Source: Paracoccus sediminilitoris (lineage in GTDB: Bacteria; Pseudomonadota; Alphaproteobacteria; Rhodobacterales; Rhodobacteraceae). From it: 64,000 bases of DNA. The DNA is taken from contig NZ_QJPK01000010.1 of the NCBI RefSeq assembly GCF_003259195.1, positions 1 to 64,000 on the forward strand, in the 5' to 3' direction. A model generated the notes under the pieces. The model saw only the letters and a program-made list of their open reading frames with translations, was not told the origin of the DNA and did no database searches. The position numbers and the translations under genes were made by a program. Shown here piece by piece: positions 17,690-26,487 of this stretch (its first letter is position 1; the number at the start of each line of letters is the position of its first letter).

Positions 17690-18639
17690 TGGCGCGGCGC
17701 GACCCTTCGGACCCCGATCAAAGCCTGGCGATCCGCGCGGCCTGGCTGCATTACGCGGGCGGGCTGACGCAGGCGGCGGTGGCCAAGCGGCTTGGCGTGC
17801 CGGGGGTCAAGGCGCATCGTTTGATCGCGCGGGCGGTGGCCGACGGCGTGGTCAAGGTCAGCATCGACGGCGAGATCGTCGAGTGCGTCCAGCTGGAGGA
17901 TCAGCTCTGCACCCGCTTTGGCCTGGCCCATTGCGAGGTGGCCCCAGATCTGGGCGAGGAGGGGATCCCCTTTCGCGCCCTGGGTCTTGCCGGGGCCGCG
18001 TTCCTGCGGCGCGAGATCGAGCGCGGCGACCATCCCGTCATTGGGCTGGGCCATGGCCGGACCCTGTCGGCGGCCGTCGCCCAACTGCCCCGGTTCGAGG
18101 CGAGGGGCGTTGATTTCGTGTCATTGCTGGGCGGATTGACCCGCAACTATGCCGCCAACCCGCATGACGTGATGCACAGCCTGGCCGGAAAGACCGGCTC
18201 CAGCGCCTATGTGCTGCCGGTGCCGTTCTTTGCCAATTCCGAAAGCGATCGCGCGATCCTGCTGGCCCAGCCCGGCGTGCGCGAGATCTTCGACCTGTCC
18301 AGTCGCGCGACGCTGAAGCTGGTAGGGATGGGCACGGTCACCGCAGGCGCGCAGCTTGTCGCATCGGGCATGATCGAACCGCATGAGATCGCCGAAATCC
18401 ATGCGGGCGGCGCCATCGGCGAGATGATGGGACATTTCTTCGACGAAAGCGGCAGCGTGCTGGAAACGACGCTAAGCGCGCGCACCCTGTCGGTCGATCT
18501 GTCGGGCACCGGCAATGACGGCATCGTCGTCATCGCAGGGGGGGCGGAAAAGGTGCGGGCCATCCGCGCCGTCCTTAACAGCGGTCGCCTGACCGGGCTG
18601 ATCACGGACGAGGCGACGGCCCGCCATTTGGTAGCTTAG
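17689..18639 (+). CDS. eryD: SorC-family transcriptional regulator EryD
   Basis: SorC/DeoR-type regulator with an N-terminal helix-turn-helix (about residues 10-45, including GGLTQAAVAKRLGVPGVKAHRLI) and a C-terminal sugar-phosphate-binding domain (VIGLGHGRTLSAAV, VSLLGGLTRNYAANPHD, GMGTVTAGAQLVASG). In Brucella, EryD represses ery genes and is relieved by erythritol. The open frame extends far upstream, but translation should start at the ATG at 17689, which overlaps the dehydrogenase stop (TGATG) and gives 316 residues, the family length. It is the last gene of the eryABC operon, so autoregulation is likely. Confidence 0.88.
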   Translation: MARRDPSDPDQSLAIRAAWLHYAGGLTQAAVAKRLGVPGVKAHRLIARAVADGVVKVSIDGEIVECVQLEDQLCTRFGLAHCEVAPDLGEEGIPFRALGLAGAAFLRREIERGDHPVIGLGHGRTLSAAVAQLPRFEARGVDFVSLLGGLTRNYAANPHDVMHSLAGKTGSSAYVLPVPFFANSESDRAILLAQPGVREIFDLSSRATLKLVGMGTVTAGAQLVASGMIEPHEIAEIHAGGAIGEMMGHFFDESGSVLETTLSARTLSVDLSGTGNDGIVVIAGGAEKVRAIRAVLNSGRLTGLITDEATARHLVA

Positions 18640-18667
18640 GGCGCGCCCGGTCGAAACCGGACGCGCC
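18640..18667. terminator. Hairpin between convergent eryD and OYE genes
   Basis: GGCGCG-CCCGGT ... ACCGG-ACGCGCC forms a GC-rich stem with a tetraloop CGAA in the 33-base gap between two convergent genes. It lacks a U-run, so bidirectional termination is probable but not certain. Confidence 0.5.
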
Positions 18668-18672
18668 GCCGA

Positions 18673-19788
18673 TCATGACTGATCCAGCGTCGGATAGTCG
18701 GTGTAACCCTTGGCACCGCCACCATAGAAGGTATCGGGGTCGGGTTCTTTATAGGGACCGTCCTGTGCGATGCGGGCGGGCAGGTCCGGGTTGGCGATGA
18801 AGTCGCGGCCAAAGGTGATGGCGTCGGCCTTGCCGTTCTTGACCCATTCCTCGGCCTCGGCGGCGGTGAATTCGCCATTGGCGATGAACACCCCGCCAAA
18901 GGCCGCCTTCATCCTGGTCATCAGGTCGGCTGCCTGATCCTTGCCCTTGCCATCGCCGGTATGGTCGTTGGGACGGACGACGTGCAGATAGGCCAGACCC
19001 TTGCCCGACAGCGCCTTGGCGGCGGCGGTGTACAGCGTTTCGGGATCGTCGTCATGGCTGCCGCCCGGGCCGCCCTGGGGCGACAGGCGGACGCCGACCC
19101 GGCCCGGACCCCAGGCTTCGGCGGCGGCATCGACGGCCTCGACCAGCAGGCGGACGCGGTTTTCGACCGAACCGCCATAGGCGTCGGTGCGCTTGTTCAC
19201 TGACGACCGCAGGAACTGGTCGATCAGGTATCCGTTCGCGCCATGGACCTCGACCCCGTCAAAGCCTGCGCGGCGGGCGCATTCCGAGGCGTGGCGGTAA
19301 TCGTTCAGCAGGCGCGGGATCTCGTCCGTTTCCAGCGCGCGGGCCTGGGGGTGGGGCACGGTCGGGCCTTCTGGCAGCAGATCACCCACGAAAGCCTCGC
19401 CCTTGGGGGTCCATTCACTGGCCGAGACGGGCGCCGCGCCGTCATGGAAGACGTTGTGGCTGATGGCACCCACATGCCACAGCTGGCAGACGATCTTGCC
19501 GCCCTTTGCATGGACCGCGTCGGTGACCTTCTTCCAGCTTTCGACCTGCGCCTCGGAATAGATGCCGGGGGTCCAGGCATAGCCCTGGCCTTCGGTGCTG
19601 ATCTGCGTGGCTTCGCTGACGATCAGCCCGGCACCGGCGCGCTGGCTGTAATAGGTGGCGTGCAGGTCGGTCTGGGCCAGTTCATCCGGCGTCGACCGCG
19701 AGCGGGTCAGCGGAGCCATCAGAATGCGGTTCGCGGCGTTGATGTCGCCGATGGACAGCGGTTCGAAAAGCGGTGCGTGAGCGGGCAT
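18673..19788 (-). CDS. Old Yellow Enzyme family alkene reductase
   Basis: FMN-dependent NAD(P)H:flavin oxidoreductase of the NemA/OYE class, 371 residues, reducing activated C=C bonds and some nitro-esters. It has the FMN barrel start (PLSIGDINAANRILMAPLTRSR), the active-site pair in VEVHGANGYLIDQF (His and Asn), the YGGSVENR motif and the FMN phosphate-binding segment ITFGRDFIANPDLP. The ribosome site AAGGATG precedes the start. It is transcribed away from the DeoR regulator and converges with eryD, so it is inserted between the two ery operons on the opposite strand. No NemR-type box is visible at its promoter, so a role in electrophile defence is inferred from the family. Confidence 0.92.
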   Translation of the reverse strand: MPAHAPLFEPLSIGDINAANRILMAPLTRSRSTPDELAQTDLHATYYSQRAGAGLIVSEATQISTEGQGYAWTPGIYSEAQVESWKKVTDAVHAKGGKIVCQLWHVGAISHNVFHDGAAPVSASEWTPKGEAFVGDLLPEGPTVPHPQARALETDEIPRLLNDYRHASECARRAGFDGVEVHGANGYLIDQFLRSSVNKRTDAYGGSVENRVRLLVEAVDAAAEAWGPGRVGVRLSPQGGPGGSHDDDPETLYTAAAKALSGKGLAYLHVVRPNDHTGDGKGKDQAADLMTRMKAAFGGVFIANGEFTAAEAEEWVKNGKADAITFGRDFIANPDLPARIAQDGPYKEPDPDTFYGGGAKGYTDYPTLDQS

Positions 19789-19890
19789 GTGTCATCCTTC
19801 GATATCGATTGGATTGTTGGCGGCGTAACGACAGCCGTGGTCGAAGGTTCCAGCCGATGAACGGGCAGTTGCCCGCCCATGCGGCGTTTG

Positions 19891-19951
19891 TAACATTTTT
19901 AAATCACAAAATAACATTTCAGGGCATTGATAGTCCCAATCTTGATGTTAT
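19891..19951. promoter_or_regulatory. TAACAT repeats upstream of the deoR-eryHI operon
   Basis: TAACATTT occurs at 19891-19898 and 19912-19919, exactly two helical turns apart, and the inverse ATGTTA occurs at 19945-19950. Together they form an inverted and direct repeat set of a size suited to a tetrameric DeoR-family repressor. It lies 33 bases before the regulator gene and within the divergent gap to the Old Yellow Enzyme gene. Confidence 0.5.
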
Positions 19952-19983
19952 GAAGCATCAGACGGCTTACGAAGGATTCGGTT

Positions 19984-20748
19984 TTGAAACGCGACGAACG
20001 CAGACAGGCGATCATGGATCTGCTGGTGGAAACGCGCGCCGTGGACCTGGACGAATTGGCCGAACGCTTTTCCGTGTCCAAGATGACGATCCACCGCGAC
20101 CTGGACGATCTGGATCAGGCGGGGCTGCTGCGGAAGGTGCGCGGCGGGGCGACAATCGACGCGGGCACCCAGTTCGAAAGCGATTTCCGCATCCGCGAGA
20201 CGCAGGACGCCGAGGCCAAGGCCCGCATGTCCCGCGCCGCGCTGGAGCTGGTCGAGCCGGGCATGACCGTGATGGTCAATGACGGTTCGATGGCGGCGCT
20301 GCTGGGCGGCAGCCTGGTGGAAAAGGGACCTCTGACGGTCATCACCAACAATGCCGCCGTGATCGACCGCCTGAAGGGCGCGCCGCGCATCACGCTGATC
20401 GCGCTTGGCGGCGTCTTCAGCGCGAAGTTCAACGGCTTCTTCGGCATGGTGACCGAGGATTCGCTGTCGCGGCTGCGCGCCGATATCGCCTTCATCTCGG
20501 CCCCCGCGGTGCTGGGACTGCAGGCGTTTCACATGGACGACAATGCCGTGCGGACCAAGCGGGCGATGATGGCAGTGGCGGACCGCCGCGTCCTGCTGGT
20601 CAACCACCAGCGGTTCGGGCGTTCGGCGCTGCAGTCGCTGGCCCGCCTGACCGATTTCGACACGATCATCACCGATGCCATGCCCGCATCCGATGCCTTG
20701 GTGCATCTGGACCGCGCGGGCATTGGCCTGACCATTGCCAAGGACTGA
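19984..20748 (+). CDS. DeoR-family transcriptional regulator
   Basis: DeoR-type regulator of 254 residues. The N-terminal helix-turn-helix reads RRQAIMDLLVETRAVDLDELA then SVSKMTIHRDLDDL, and the C-terminal sugar-phosphate sensor has the GGVFSAKFNGFFG and SAPAVLG segments. It begins the operon deoR-eryH-eryI-fbp-fba with a 4-base gap to eryH, the same order (deoR, eryH, eryI) that is found in Brucella ery loci. A tetrulose phosphate or erythrose 4-phosphate effector is plausible but not shown by sequence. It probably controls its own promoter through the repeats at 19891-19951. Confidence 0.88.
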   Translation: MKRDERRQAIMDLLVETRAVDLDELAERFSVSKMTIHRDLDDLDQAGLLRKVRGGATIDAGTQFESDFRIRETQDAEAKARMSRAALELVEPGMTVMVNDGSMAALLGGSLVEKGPLTVITNNAAVIDRLKGAPRITLIALGGVFSAKFNGFFGMVTEDSLSRLRADIAFISAPAVLGLQAFHMDDNAVRTKRAMMAVADRRVLLVNHQRFGRSALQSLARLTDFDTIITDAMPASDALVHLDRAGIGLTIAKD

Positions 20749-20752
20749 CGAC

Positions 20753-21514
20753 ATGACGGATTTCTGGATCGGCACCAGCTGGAAGATGAACAAGACCCTG
20801 CCCGAGGCGCGCGAATTTGCCACTGCCCTTGCCGCGGCGGATGCGGACCGCGACCCGCGCATCCAGCGCTTTGTGATCCCGCCCTTCACCGCCTGCCGCG
20901 AGGTCGCGCAGATCCTGTCGGAGACCAGCGTCAAGGTCGGCGCCCAGAACATGCACTGGGCCGACCAGGGCGCCTGGACCGGAGAGATCAGCGCGCCCTT
21001 GCTGACCGATTGCGGGCTGGACATCGTCGAGCTGGGTCACAGCGAACGGCGCGAACATTTCGGCGAAACGGATGACACCGTCGGCCTCAAGGTCGAGGCC
21101 GCCGTCCGTCACGGGCTGATCCCGCTGATCTGCATCGGCGAGACGCTGGAGGAACGCCAGGCGGGCCGCGCGACCGAGGTGCTGTCGGCGCAGGTGCGCG
21201 GCGCCCTGGGGCGGCTGTCGGACGACCAGAAGGCCGCGACGATCCTGCTGGCCTATGAGCCGGTCTGGGCGATCGGGGAAAACGGCATTCCCGCCACTTC
21301 GGATTATGCCGATGCCCGCCAGGCCGAAATCATCGCCACCGCGCAGCATGTGTTGGGGCGGCGGGTGCCTTGTCTTTATGGCGGCTCGGTCAATCCCGAC
21401 AACTGCCAGGAGCTGATCGCCTGCCCGCATATCGACGGGCTGTTCATCGGCCGGTCGGCTTGGGCGGTCGAGGGTTACTTGGATATTCTGGCGCGCTGCG
21501 CCGCAACCGTGTGA
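20753..21514 (+). CDS. eryH: L-erythrulose 1-phosphate isomerase (TIM-family)
   Basis: Triosephosphate-isomerase paralogue (TpiA2 type), 253 residues. In Brucella EryH turns L-erythrulose 1-phosphate into D-erythrulose 4-phosphate. The TIM catalytic set is kept: Lys in GTSWKMNK, His in ELGHSERRE, Glu in [13 protein letters not shown], and the phosphate loop [11 protein letters not shown]. The WKMNK start and the long [14 protein letters not shown] loop distinguish it from the housekeeping TpiA at 1090-1830. The ATG at 20753 is chosen over an upstream in-frame one because it follows the deoR stop by four bases and gives the normal N-terminus. Confidence 0.88.
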   Translation: MTDFWIGTSWKMNKTLPEAREFATALAAADADRDPRIQRFVIPPFTACREVAQILSETSVKVGAQNMHWADQGAWTGEISAPLLTDCGLDIVELGHSERREHFGETDDTVGLKVEAAVRHGLIPLICIGETLEERQAGRATEVLSAQVRGALGRLSDDQKAATILLAYEPVWAIGENGIPATSDYADARQAEIIATAQHVLGRRVPCLYGGSVNPDNCQELIACPHIDGLFIGRSAWAVEGYLDILARCAATV

Positions 21515-21530
21515 GAAAAGGGGAAACAGG

Positions 21531-21992
21531 ATGAAACTGGCAATTGCAGGCGACAGCGCGGGCGAGGGACTGGCCCTGATCCTGGCCGAACATCTGAAGG
21601 ACAAGCACGAGGTGTCCCAGGTCAGCCGCACCGATGCGGGCGCGGACGCCTTTTATGCGGACCTGTCGGACCGCGTCGCGTCGGGCGTGAAGGACGGCAC
21701 CTATGACCGCGCCATCCTGGTCTGCGGCACCGGCATCGGGGTCTGCATTTCGGCCAACAAGGTGCCGGGCATCCGCGCGGCCCTGACCCATGACACCTAT
21801 TCCGCCGAACGCGCCGCGCTGTCCAACAATGCGCAGATCATCACCATGGGCGCCCGCGTCATCGGCCCCGAACTGGCCAAGGCCATCGCCGATGCTTGGC
21901 TGGCCGAAACCATGAATTTCGACGCCGAAGGGCGTTCGGCCGGCAATGTGAACGCCATCGACGCGGTCGATGCCAAGTACAACAAGGGCTGA
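21531..21992 (+). CDS. eryI: D-erythrulose 4-phosphate isomerase (RpiB-family)
   Basis: RpiB/LacAB-type isomerase, 153 residues. In Brucella EryI converts D-erythrulose 4-phosphate to D-erythrose 4-phosphate, which enters the pentose phosphate pathway. Visible are the N-terminal [12 protein letters not shown], the active-site Cys motif [21 protein letters not shown], the His in [18 protein letters not shown] and the MGARVIG segment. The C-terminus after DAKYN is short, as usual. It is 16 bases after eryH and 2 bases before the fbp gene. General ribose-5-phosphate isomerase activity cannot be excluded, but the context argues for the erythritol role. Confidence 0.9.
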   Translation: MKLAIAGDSAGEGLALILAEHLKDKHEVSQVSRTDAGADAFYADLSDRVASGVKDGTYDRAILVCGTGIGVCISANKVPGIRAALTHDTYSAERAALSNNAQIITMGARVIGPELAKAIADAWLAETMNFDAEGRSAGNVNAIDAVDAKYNKG

Positions 21993-21994
21993 TC

Positions 21995-22972
21995 ATGCTG
22001 CATCTTCCCAATGACAGCGCGCCGACCGGCCCCCTGCTGTCCGACATGCTGTCGGGCACCGGGGCCGAAGGCGTGGTGCTGACCATCGCACAGGCGCTGC
22101 CGCCCCTGGCGCAGCGGCTGGCGGCGGGGCGTCTGCATGGCGACCCCGATGCGATCGTCGGCACGAATGACAGCGGCGACAAGCAGAAGGCGCTGGACGT
22201 CGCGGCCCATGACCACATGATCGCGGCCCTGCGCGCCGCAGGGGTCCGTCAGGTCCTGTCCGAGGAAGCCGAACAGGTCGTCGCCCTGAACCCCGACGGC
22301 GCCTTTGACGTCGCCATCGACCCCATCGACGGGTCGGGCAGCATCGGCATCGGCGCGCCCCTGGGCCTGCTGTTCACGGTCCTGCCTGCGGCGCCCGAGG
22401 GCTTTTTGCGCCGCGGCCGCGACATCGTGGCGGCGGGCTATGCCTCCTTCGGGCATTCGGTCGATTTCGGCTGGTCGGTGGGGCAGGGCGTCCATGTCGC
22501 CACCTTCGATGCGGAAGTGGACGCCTTCCGCATCGCACGCCAGAACCTGCGCCTGCCCGCCAAGGCCAAGACCTTCGCCTGGAACGCGTCGAACGAACGC
22601 CACTGGTCGGCGCCGCTGCAGAAATGGGTCGCCGATCTGCGTTTGGGCCGCGACGGCCCGCAGGAGCGCGACGTCAACATGCGCTGGCTGGCGGCGGCAG
22701 TGGGCGACATGCACCGCATCCTGATGCAGGGCGGCGTGTTCCTCTATCCCGCCGATGCACGCCCCGGATATGAAAACGGCCGTCTGCGGCTGATCTATGA
22801 ATGCGTGCCCATGGCCTATCTCGCCGAACAGGCGGGCGGACGCGCCACCAATGGCGAAACCGACATCCTGGACCTGGTGCCAGACGAATTGCACCAGATG
22901 TCCGCCATCTTCTTCGGGACCGGTTCCGAGATCGACCTGATTCATTCCTATCTGTCAGCCAACAAGGACTAA
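21995..22972 (+). CDS. fbp: Class I fructose-1,6-bisphosphatase (possibly sedoheptulose bisphosphatase)
   Basis: Class I sugar bisphosphatase of 325 residues. The metal-binding motif reads AIDPIDGSGSIGIGAPLGLLFTV, with SEEAEQ earlier supplying the acidic ligands; the C-terminal substrate region includes YENGRLRLIYECVPMAYLAEQAGGRAT. The start (21995) is 2 bases after eryI, and the aldolase gene follows after 6 bases. Bacterial enzymes of this CbbF-like type often act on both fructose- and sedoheptulose-bisphosphate. In this operon, whose upstream genes end in erythrose 4-phosphate, the sedoheptulose substrate would make sense; that is inference. Confidence 0.88.
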   Translation: MLHLPNDSAPTGPLLSDMLSGTGAEGVVLTIAQALPPLAQRLAAGRLHGDPDAIVGTNDSGDKQKALDVAAHDHMIAALRAAGVRQVLSEEAEQVVALNPDGAFDVAIDPIDGSGSIGIGAPLGLLFTVLPAAPEGFLRRGRDIVAAGYASFGHSVDFGWSVGQGVHVATFDAEVDAFRIARQNLRLPAKAKTFAWNASNERHWSAPLQKWVADLRLGRDGPQERDVNMRWLAAAVGDMHRILMQGGVFLYPADARPGYENGRLRLIYECVPMAYLAEQAGGRATNGETDILDLVPDELHQMSAIFFGTGSEIDLIHSYLSANKD

Positions 22973-22978
22973 GCCAAC

Positions 22979-24013
22979 ATGGCGATGATCACCCTGCGTC
23001 AGCTTTTGGACCACGCAGCCGAGAATGGCTATGCCGTGCCGGCCTTCAACATCAACAACATGGAACAGGGCCTGTCGGTCATGCAGGCGGCGCAGGCGAC
23101 TAGGTCGCCCGTGATCCTGCAGGCCAGCCGCGGCGCGCGCGCCTATGCCAACGACCTTGTGCTGGCCGGCCTGATCGGCGGCCTGTCGCGCGCCTTCCCC
23201 GACATTCCGATCTGCATGCATCTGGACCACGGCAACGGGCTGGAAACCTGCGCGACCGCGATCCAGAACGGTTTCACCAGCGTCATGATGGACGGCTCGC
23301 TGAAGTCGGACGGCACGACGCCCGCCGACTACGCCTATAACGCCGACATCACCCGCCGCGTGACCCAGATGGCCCATGCCTGCGGCGTGTCCGTCGAGGG
23401 CGAACTGGGCGTCCTGGGCAGCCTGGAAACCGGCATGGGTGATCAGGAGGACGGCCACGGCGCGACCGAGAAGCTGTCCCATGACCAGCTTCTGACCGAC
23501 CCCGACGAGGCCGTGCGCTTTGTCCAGGATACCGGCGTCGACGCGCTGGCCATCGCCATGGGCACCAGCCACGGCGCCTACAAGTTCACGAGGAAGCCCG
23601 ATGGCGACATCCTGGCGATGAACGTGATCGAGGAGATCCACCGCCGCCTGCCCAACACCCACCTGGTGATGCACGGCTCCTCCTCGGTCCCCGAGGATCT
23701 GCAGGAGATCATCAACAGCTATGGCGGCGACATCCGCCCGACCTGGGGTGTGCCGGTCGAGGAGATCCAGCGCGGCATCAAGCACGGCGTGCGCAAGGTC
23801 AATATCGACACCGACAACCGCCTGGCCATGACCGCCGCGATCCGCAAGACCTTTGCCGAAGACCCGGCCGAGTTCGATCCGCGCAAATACCTCAAGCCCG
23901 CGATGGCGATGATGGCGCAGGTCTGCAAGGACCGGTTCGAAGCCTTCGGCACCGCCGGCAATGCCGACAAGCTGCAGCCGCTGCCGCTGGCGGCGATGGC
24001 CGCGCGCTACTGA
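22979..24013 (+). CDS. fba: Class II fructose-bisphosphate aldolase, Calvin-cycle subtype
   Basis: Zinc-dependent aldolase of 344 residues. Expected ligands are present: His in CMHLDHGN, Glu/Asp in [14 protein letters not shown], His in GTSHGAYKF and His in [10 protein letters not shown], followed by [12 protein letters not shown] for phosphate binding. It belongs to the CbbA-like subgroup, whose members commonly take erythrose 4-phosphate as well as glyceraldehyde 3-phosphate as the aldehyde partner of DHAP. It ends the deoR-eryHI-fbp operon and is followed by a strong intrinsic terminator. Use in gluconeogenesis is the conservative reading; sedoheptulose-bisphosphate synthesis is an attractive alternative. 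Confidence 0.92.
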   Translation: MAMITLRQLLDHAAENGYAVPAFNINNMEQGLSVMQAAQATRSPVILQASRGARAYANDLVLAGLIGGLSRAFPDIPICMHLDHGNGLETCATAIQNGFTSVMMDGSLKSDGTTPADYAYNADITRRVTQMAHACGVSVEGELGVLGSLETGMGDQEDGHGATEKLSHDQLLTDPDEAVRFVQDTGVDALAIAMGTSHGAYKFTRKPDGDILAMNVIEEIHRRLPNTHLVMHGSSSVPEDLQEIINSYGGDIRPTWGVPVEEIQRGIKHGVRKVNIDTDNRLAMTAAIRKTFAEDPAEFDPRKYLKPAMAMMAQVCKDRFEAFGTAGNADKLQPLPLAAMAARY

Positions 24014-24030
24014 TCTGTGACACCTTGATG

Positions 24031-24060
24031 ACGGGTGCGGGGATCGGCCCCCGCACCCGT
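24031..24060 (+). terminator. Intrinsic terminator after fba
   Basis: Twelve-base stem ACGGGTGCGGGG ... CCCCGCACCCGT with a short loop, followed by TTCC. It closes the erythritol/aldolase operon and isolates the GAPDH-arsJ unit. Confidence 0.75.
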
Positions 24061-24078
24061 TTCCATGTCTTGCCCCGC

Positions 24079-24118
24079 CCTGTCAATTCCAATATGCATG
24101 AAATATGGATTTGACAGG
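24079..24118. promoter_or_regulatory. Long dyad before the GAPDH-arsJ pair
   Basis: CCTGTCAATTCCAATAT (24079-24095) and ATATGGATTTGACAGG (24103-24118) are near-perfect inverted repeats around a 7-base centre (GCATGAA). It could be the operator of an ArsR/PhoB-type regulator encoded elsewhere. Because it ends 12 bases before the GAPDH ATG and its right arm touches the ribosome site (AGGAAAGG), it could also act as an RNA hairpin. Confidence 0.5.
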
Positions 24119-24130
24119 AAAGGTTCCGAC

Positions 24131-25138
24131 ATGACCCGCATCGCGCTGAACGGACTTGGCCGCATCGGCAAGCTGGTGCTGCGCGACCTCATGGCATCGG
24201 GGGCGGGGGGCGACCTGGTCCTGCTGAACGATGCGCAAGGCACGCCCGAACAGCATGCGACATGGCTGGAATTCGACAGCATCCATGGCCGCTGGCGGGC
24301 GGACATCACCCATGCCGCCGACAGCCTGACCATCGATGGCCGGCAGATGGCCCTGACCCGCGCCGCCCGGATCGAGGATCTGCCGCTGGAGGCGATGGGC
24401 ATCGACGTGGTCATCGACTGCACGGGGGTCTTCAAGACCGCCGCCGCGCTGCAGCCCTATTACGATGCGGGGGTCAAGCGGGTGGTCGTGTCCGCGCCGG
24501 TCAAGGATGGCGGCGCGCTGAACCTGGTCTATGGCATCAATCACGGCGATTACGATCCCGCGCAGCACCGCCTGGTGACGGCGGCCAGCTGCACGACGAA
24601 CTGCCTGGCCCCGGTGGTCAAGGTCATCCACGAAGCCTTGGGCATCCGTCATGGGGCCATCACCACCATCCATGACGTGACGAACACGCAGACCATCGTC
24701 GATCGCCCGGCCAAGGATGCCCGCCGCGCCCGGTCGGCGCTGGCGAACCTGATCCCCACCACGACCGGTTCGGCCACGGCCATCACGCTGATCTATCCCG
24801 AACTGGCCGGTCGCCTGAACGGCCACGCCGTGCGGGTGCCGCTGCTGAACGCCTCTCTGACCGATTGCGTCTTCGAGGTCGAGCGCCCCACCACCGCCGA
24901 GGAGGTCAACGCCCTCTTCGCCGCTGCTGCCCGCGGCCCGCTGAAGGGCATCTTGGGGTATGAGGAGCGGCCGCTGGTGTCGTCCGATTACCTGAACGAT
25001 CCGCGTTCGGCGATCATCGACGCGAGCTCGACGATGGTGATCGACGGGACACAGGTCAAGATCTATGCCTGGTACGACAACGAATGGGGCTATGCCTGCC
25101 GCCTGGCCGATATTGTGCGGATGGTGGCGGCGTCATGA
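24131..25138 (+). CDS. ArsJ-associated glyceraldehyde-3-phosphate dehydrogenase
   Basis: GAPDH of 335 residues, of the type that travels with arsJ. It oxidises glyceraldehyde 3-phosphate using arsenate instead of phosphate, giving unstable 1-arseno-3-phosphoglycerate for export. Seen are the NAD motif [17 protein letters not shown], the catalytic Cys in [14 protein letters not shown], the assisting His in [11 protein letters not shown] and the C-terminal [14 protein letters not shown]. The open frame begins earlier, but ATG 24131 has AGGAAAGG upstream. Stop and arsJ start overlap (ATGA). No other ars gene is visible within the window. Confidence 0.92.
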   Translation: MTRIALNGLGRIGKLVLRDLMASGAGGDLVLLNDAQGTPEQHATWLEFDSIHGRWRADITHAADSLTIDGRQMALTRAARIEDLPLEAMGIDVVIDCTGVFKTAAALQPYYDAGVKRVVVSAPVKDGGALNLVYGINHGDYDPAQHRLVTAASCTTNCLAPVVKVIHEALGIRHGAITTIHDVTNTQTIVDRPAKDARRARSALANLIPTTTGSATAITLIYPELAGRLNGHAVRVPLLNASLTDCVFEVERPTTAEEVNALFAAAARGPLKGILGYEERPLVSSDYLNDPRSAIIDASSTMVIDGTQVKIYAWYDNEWGYACRLADIVRMVAAS

Positions 25139-26373
25139 ACGCGATGCGCGCCTATATGGCGGTGACGGCCGCGTATTGGGCCTTTATGCTGTCGGACGGG
25201 GCCTTGCGGATGCTGGTCCTCTTGCATTTCAACGGGCTTGGCTTCTCGCCCGTGCAGCTGGCCTATCTGTTCCTCCTCTATGAGGTCGCGGGCATCGTGA
25301 CCAACATGGCGGCGGGCTGGATCGCGGCCCGGTACGGGCTGGCCAGCACGCTTTATGCGGGGCTGGGGTTGCAGATTGCGGCACTTGTGCCACTGGCCCA
25401 GCTGGACCCGGCCTGGAGCGTGGGATCTTCGGTCCTCTTCATCATGGCGGTCCAGGGGGCCAGCGGCGTTGCCAAGGATCTGGCCAAGATGTCGTCGAAA
25501 TCGGCGGTGAAGGTGCTGGCGCCCGAAGGCGACGGGACGCTGTTCCGGTGGGTCGCCGCGCTGACAGGATCGAAGAATGCGGTCAAGGGGCTGGGCTTCT
25601 TCCTGGGGGCCGCAATGCTGGGGCTGGCGGGGTTTCAGGCTGCCATCTGGCTGATGGCGGCGGTGCTGGCGGCGATCCTGCTGGCCATCATCCTGTTCTT
25701 GCCTGCGGGTCTGCCCAAGGGGCGAAAGGACAGCAAGCTGGCCGCCATCTGGTCCCGCGATCCCCAGATCAACCGGCTGTCGCTGGCGCGGATGTTCCTG
25801 TTCGGCGCGCGCGATGTCTGGTTCGTGGTGGGCATCCCCGTCTATTTCCAGTCGGTGCTGTCGGATGGCACGCCGGACGGCCGTCGCGCGGCATTCTTCG
25901 TGATCGGCGCCTTCATGGCGGTCTGGATCATCGGCTATGGCGCGGTCCAGGCGGCAGCCCCGCGCCTGCTGGCCGCGCGGGGCAGGCCGCTGGAGGCGAT
26001 TACCGACAAGGCCATCACCTGGGCCGGGCGTCTTGTGCCGATCCCCTTTCTGCTGGCCGGGCTGGTGCTGTTGTCGGATGGGTCTGCGGCTTGGCTGACG
26101 GCATCGCTTGTCGCGGGGCTGCTGCTGTTCGGAGTGGTCTTCGCGCTGAATTCGGCCGTGCATTCCTATCTGATCCTAGCCTTTGCCAAGGCCGAGCGTG
26201 TGACCATGGATGTCGGTTTCTATTACATGGCGAATGCGGCGGGAAGGCTCTTGGGGACGTTGCTGTCGGGGCTCAGCTATCAGGTCGGAGGGCTGGCATT
26301 GTGCCTGGCGACGGCGGGGCTGATGGCGCTGGCATCCTGGCTGTGCGCGGGGCGCCTGCGCCGACCCCTGTGA
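25135..26373 (+). CDS. arsJ: Organoarsenical efflux permease ArsJ
   Basis: Major-facilitator-type permease of 412 residues with about 10-12 membrane segments, dedicated to export of 1-arseno-3-phosphoglycerate. It has the ArsJ-typical N-terminus [29 protein letters not shown] and the conserved block [17 protein letters not shown], plus [14 protein letters not shown]. Pairing with the GAPDH gene (4-base overlap) is diagnostic. The start at 25135 is used because the longer frame would lie deep in the GAPDH gene. Detoxification of arsenate is therefore expected, although the arsenate sensor must be encoded elsewhere. Confidence 0.94.
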   Translation: MNAMRAYMAVTAAYWAFMLSDGALRMLVLLHFNGLGFSPVQLAYLFLLYEVAGIVTNMAAGWIAARYGLASTLYAGLGLQIAALVPLAQLDPAWSVGSSVLFIMAVQGASGVAKDLAKMSSKSAVKVLAPEGDGTLFRWVAALTGSKNAVKGLGFFLGAAMLGLAGFQAAIWLMAAVLAAILLAIILFLPAGLPKGRKDSKLAAIWSRDPQINRLSLARMFLFGARDVWFVVGIPVYFQSVLSDGTPDGRRAAFFVIGAFMAVWIIGYGAVQAAAPRLLAARGRPLEAITDKAITWAGRLVPIPFLLAGLVLLSDGSAAWLTASLVAGLLLFGVVFALNSAVHSYLILAFAKAERVTMDVGFYYMANAAGRLLGTLLSGLSYQVGGLALCLATAGLMALASWLCAGRLRRPL

Positions 26374-26450
26374 TGCGCTCAAGGGTCCGGCGGATGCACC
26401 GACCTGTCCGGGGCGCGGTGCCGGATGGGAATAATTATTTGCGACAGGGG

Positions 26451-26469
26451 GCTAGACAATCGGTCTAGC
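26451..26469. promoter_or_regulatory. NemR-type operator palindrome
   Basis: GCTAGAC-AATCG-GTCTAGC is a perfect 7+7 inverted repeat 18 bases before the TetR start. Its core TAGAC...GTCTA matches the E. coli NemR box pattern (TAGACC-N4-GGTCTA). Autoregulation of the TetR gene and the downstream operon is expected. Confidence 0.75.
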
Positions 26470-26487
26470 GACATTACCTGTCCTGCC

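Noticed and set aside
19789..19860. NemR-type box before the Old Yellow Enzyme gene
   Set aside because: I looked for TAGAC...GTCTA-like dyads here and found none, so I do not link this gene to the NemR-like repressor.
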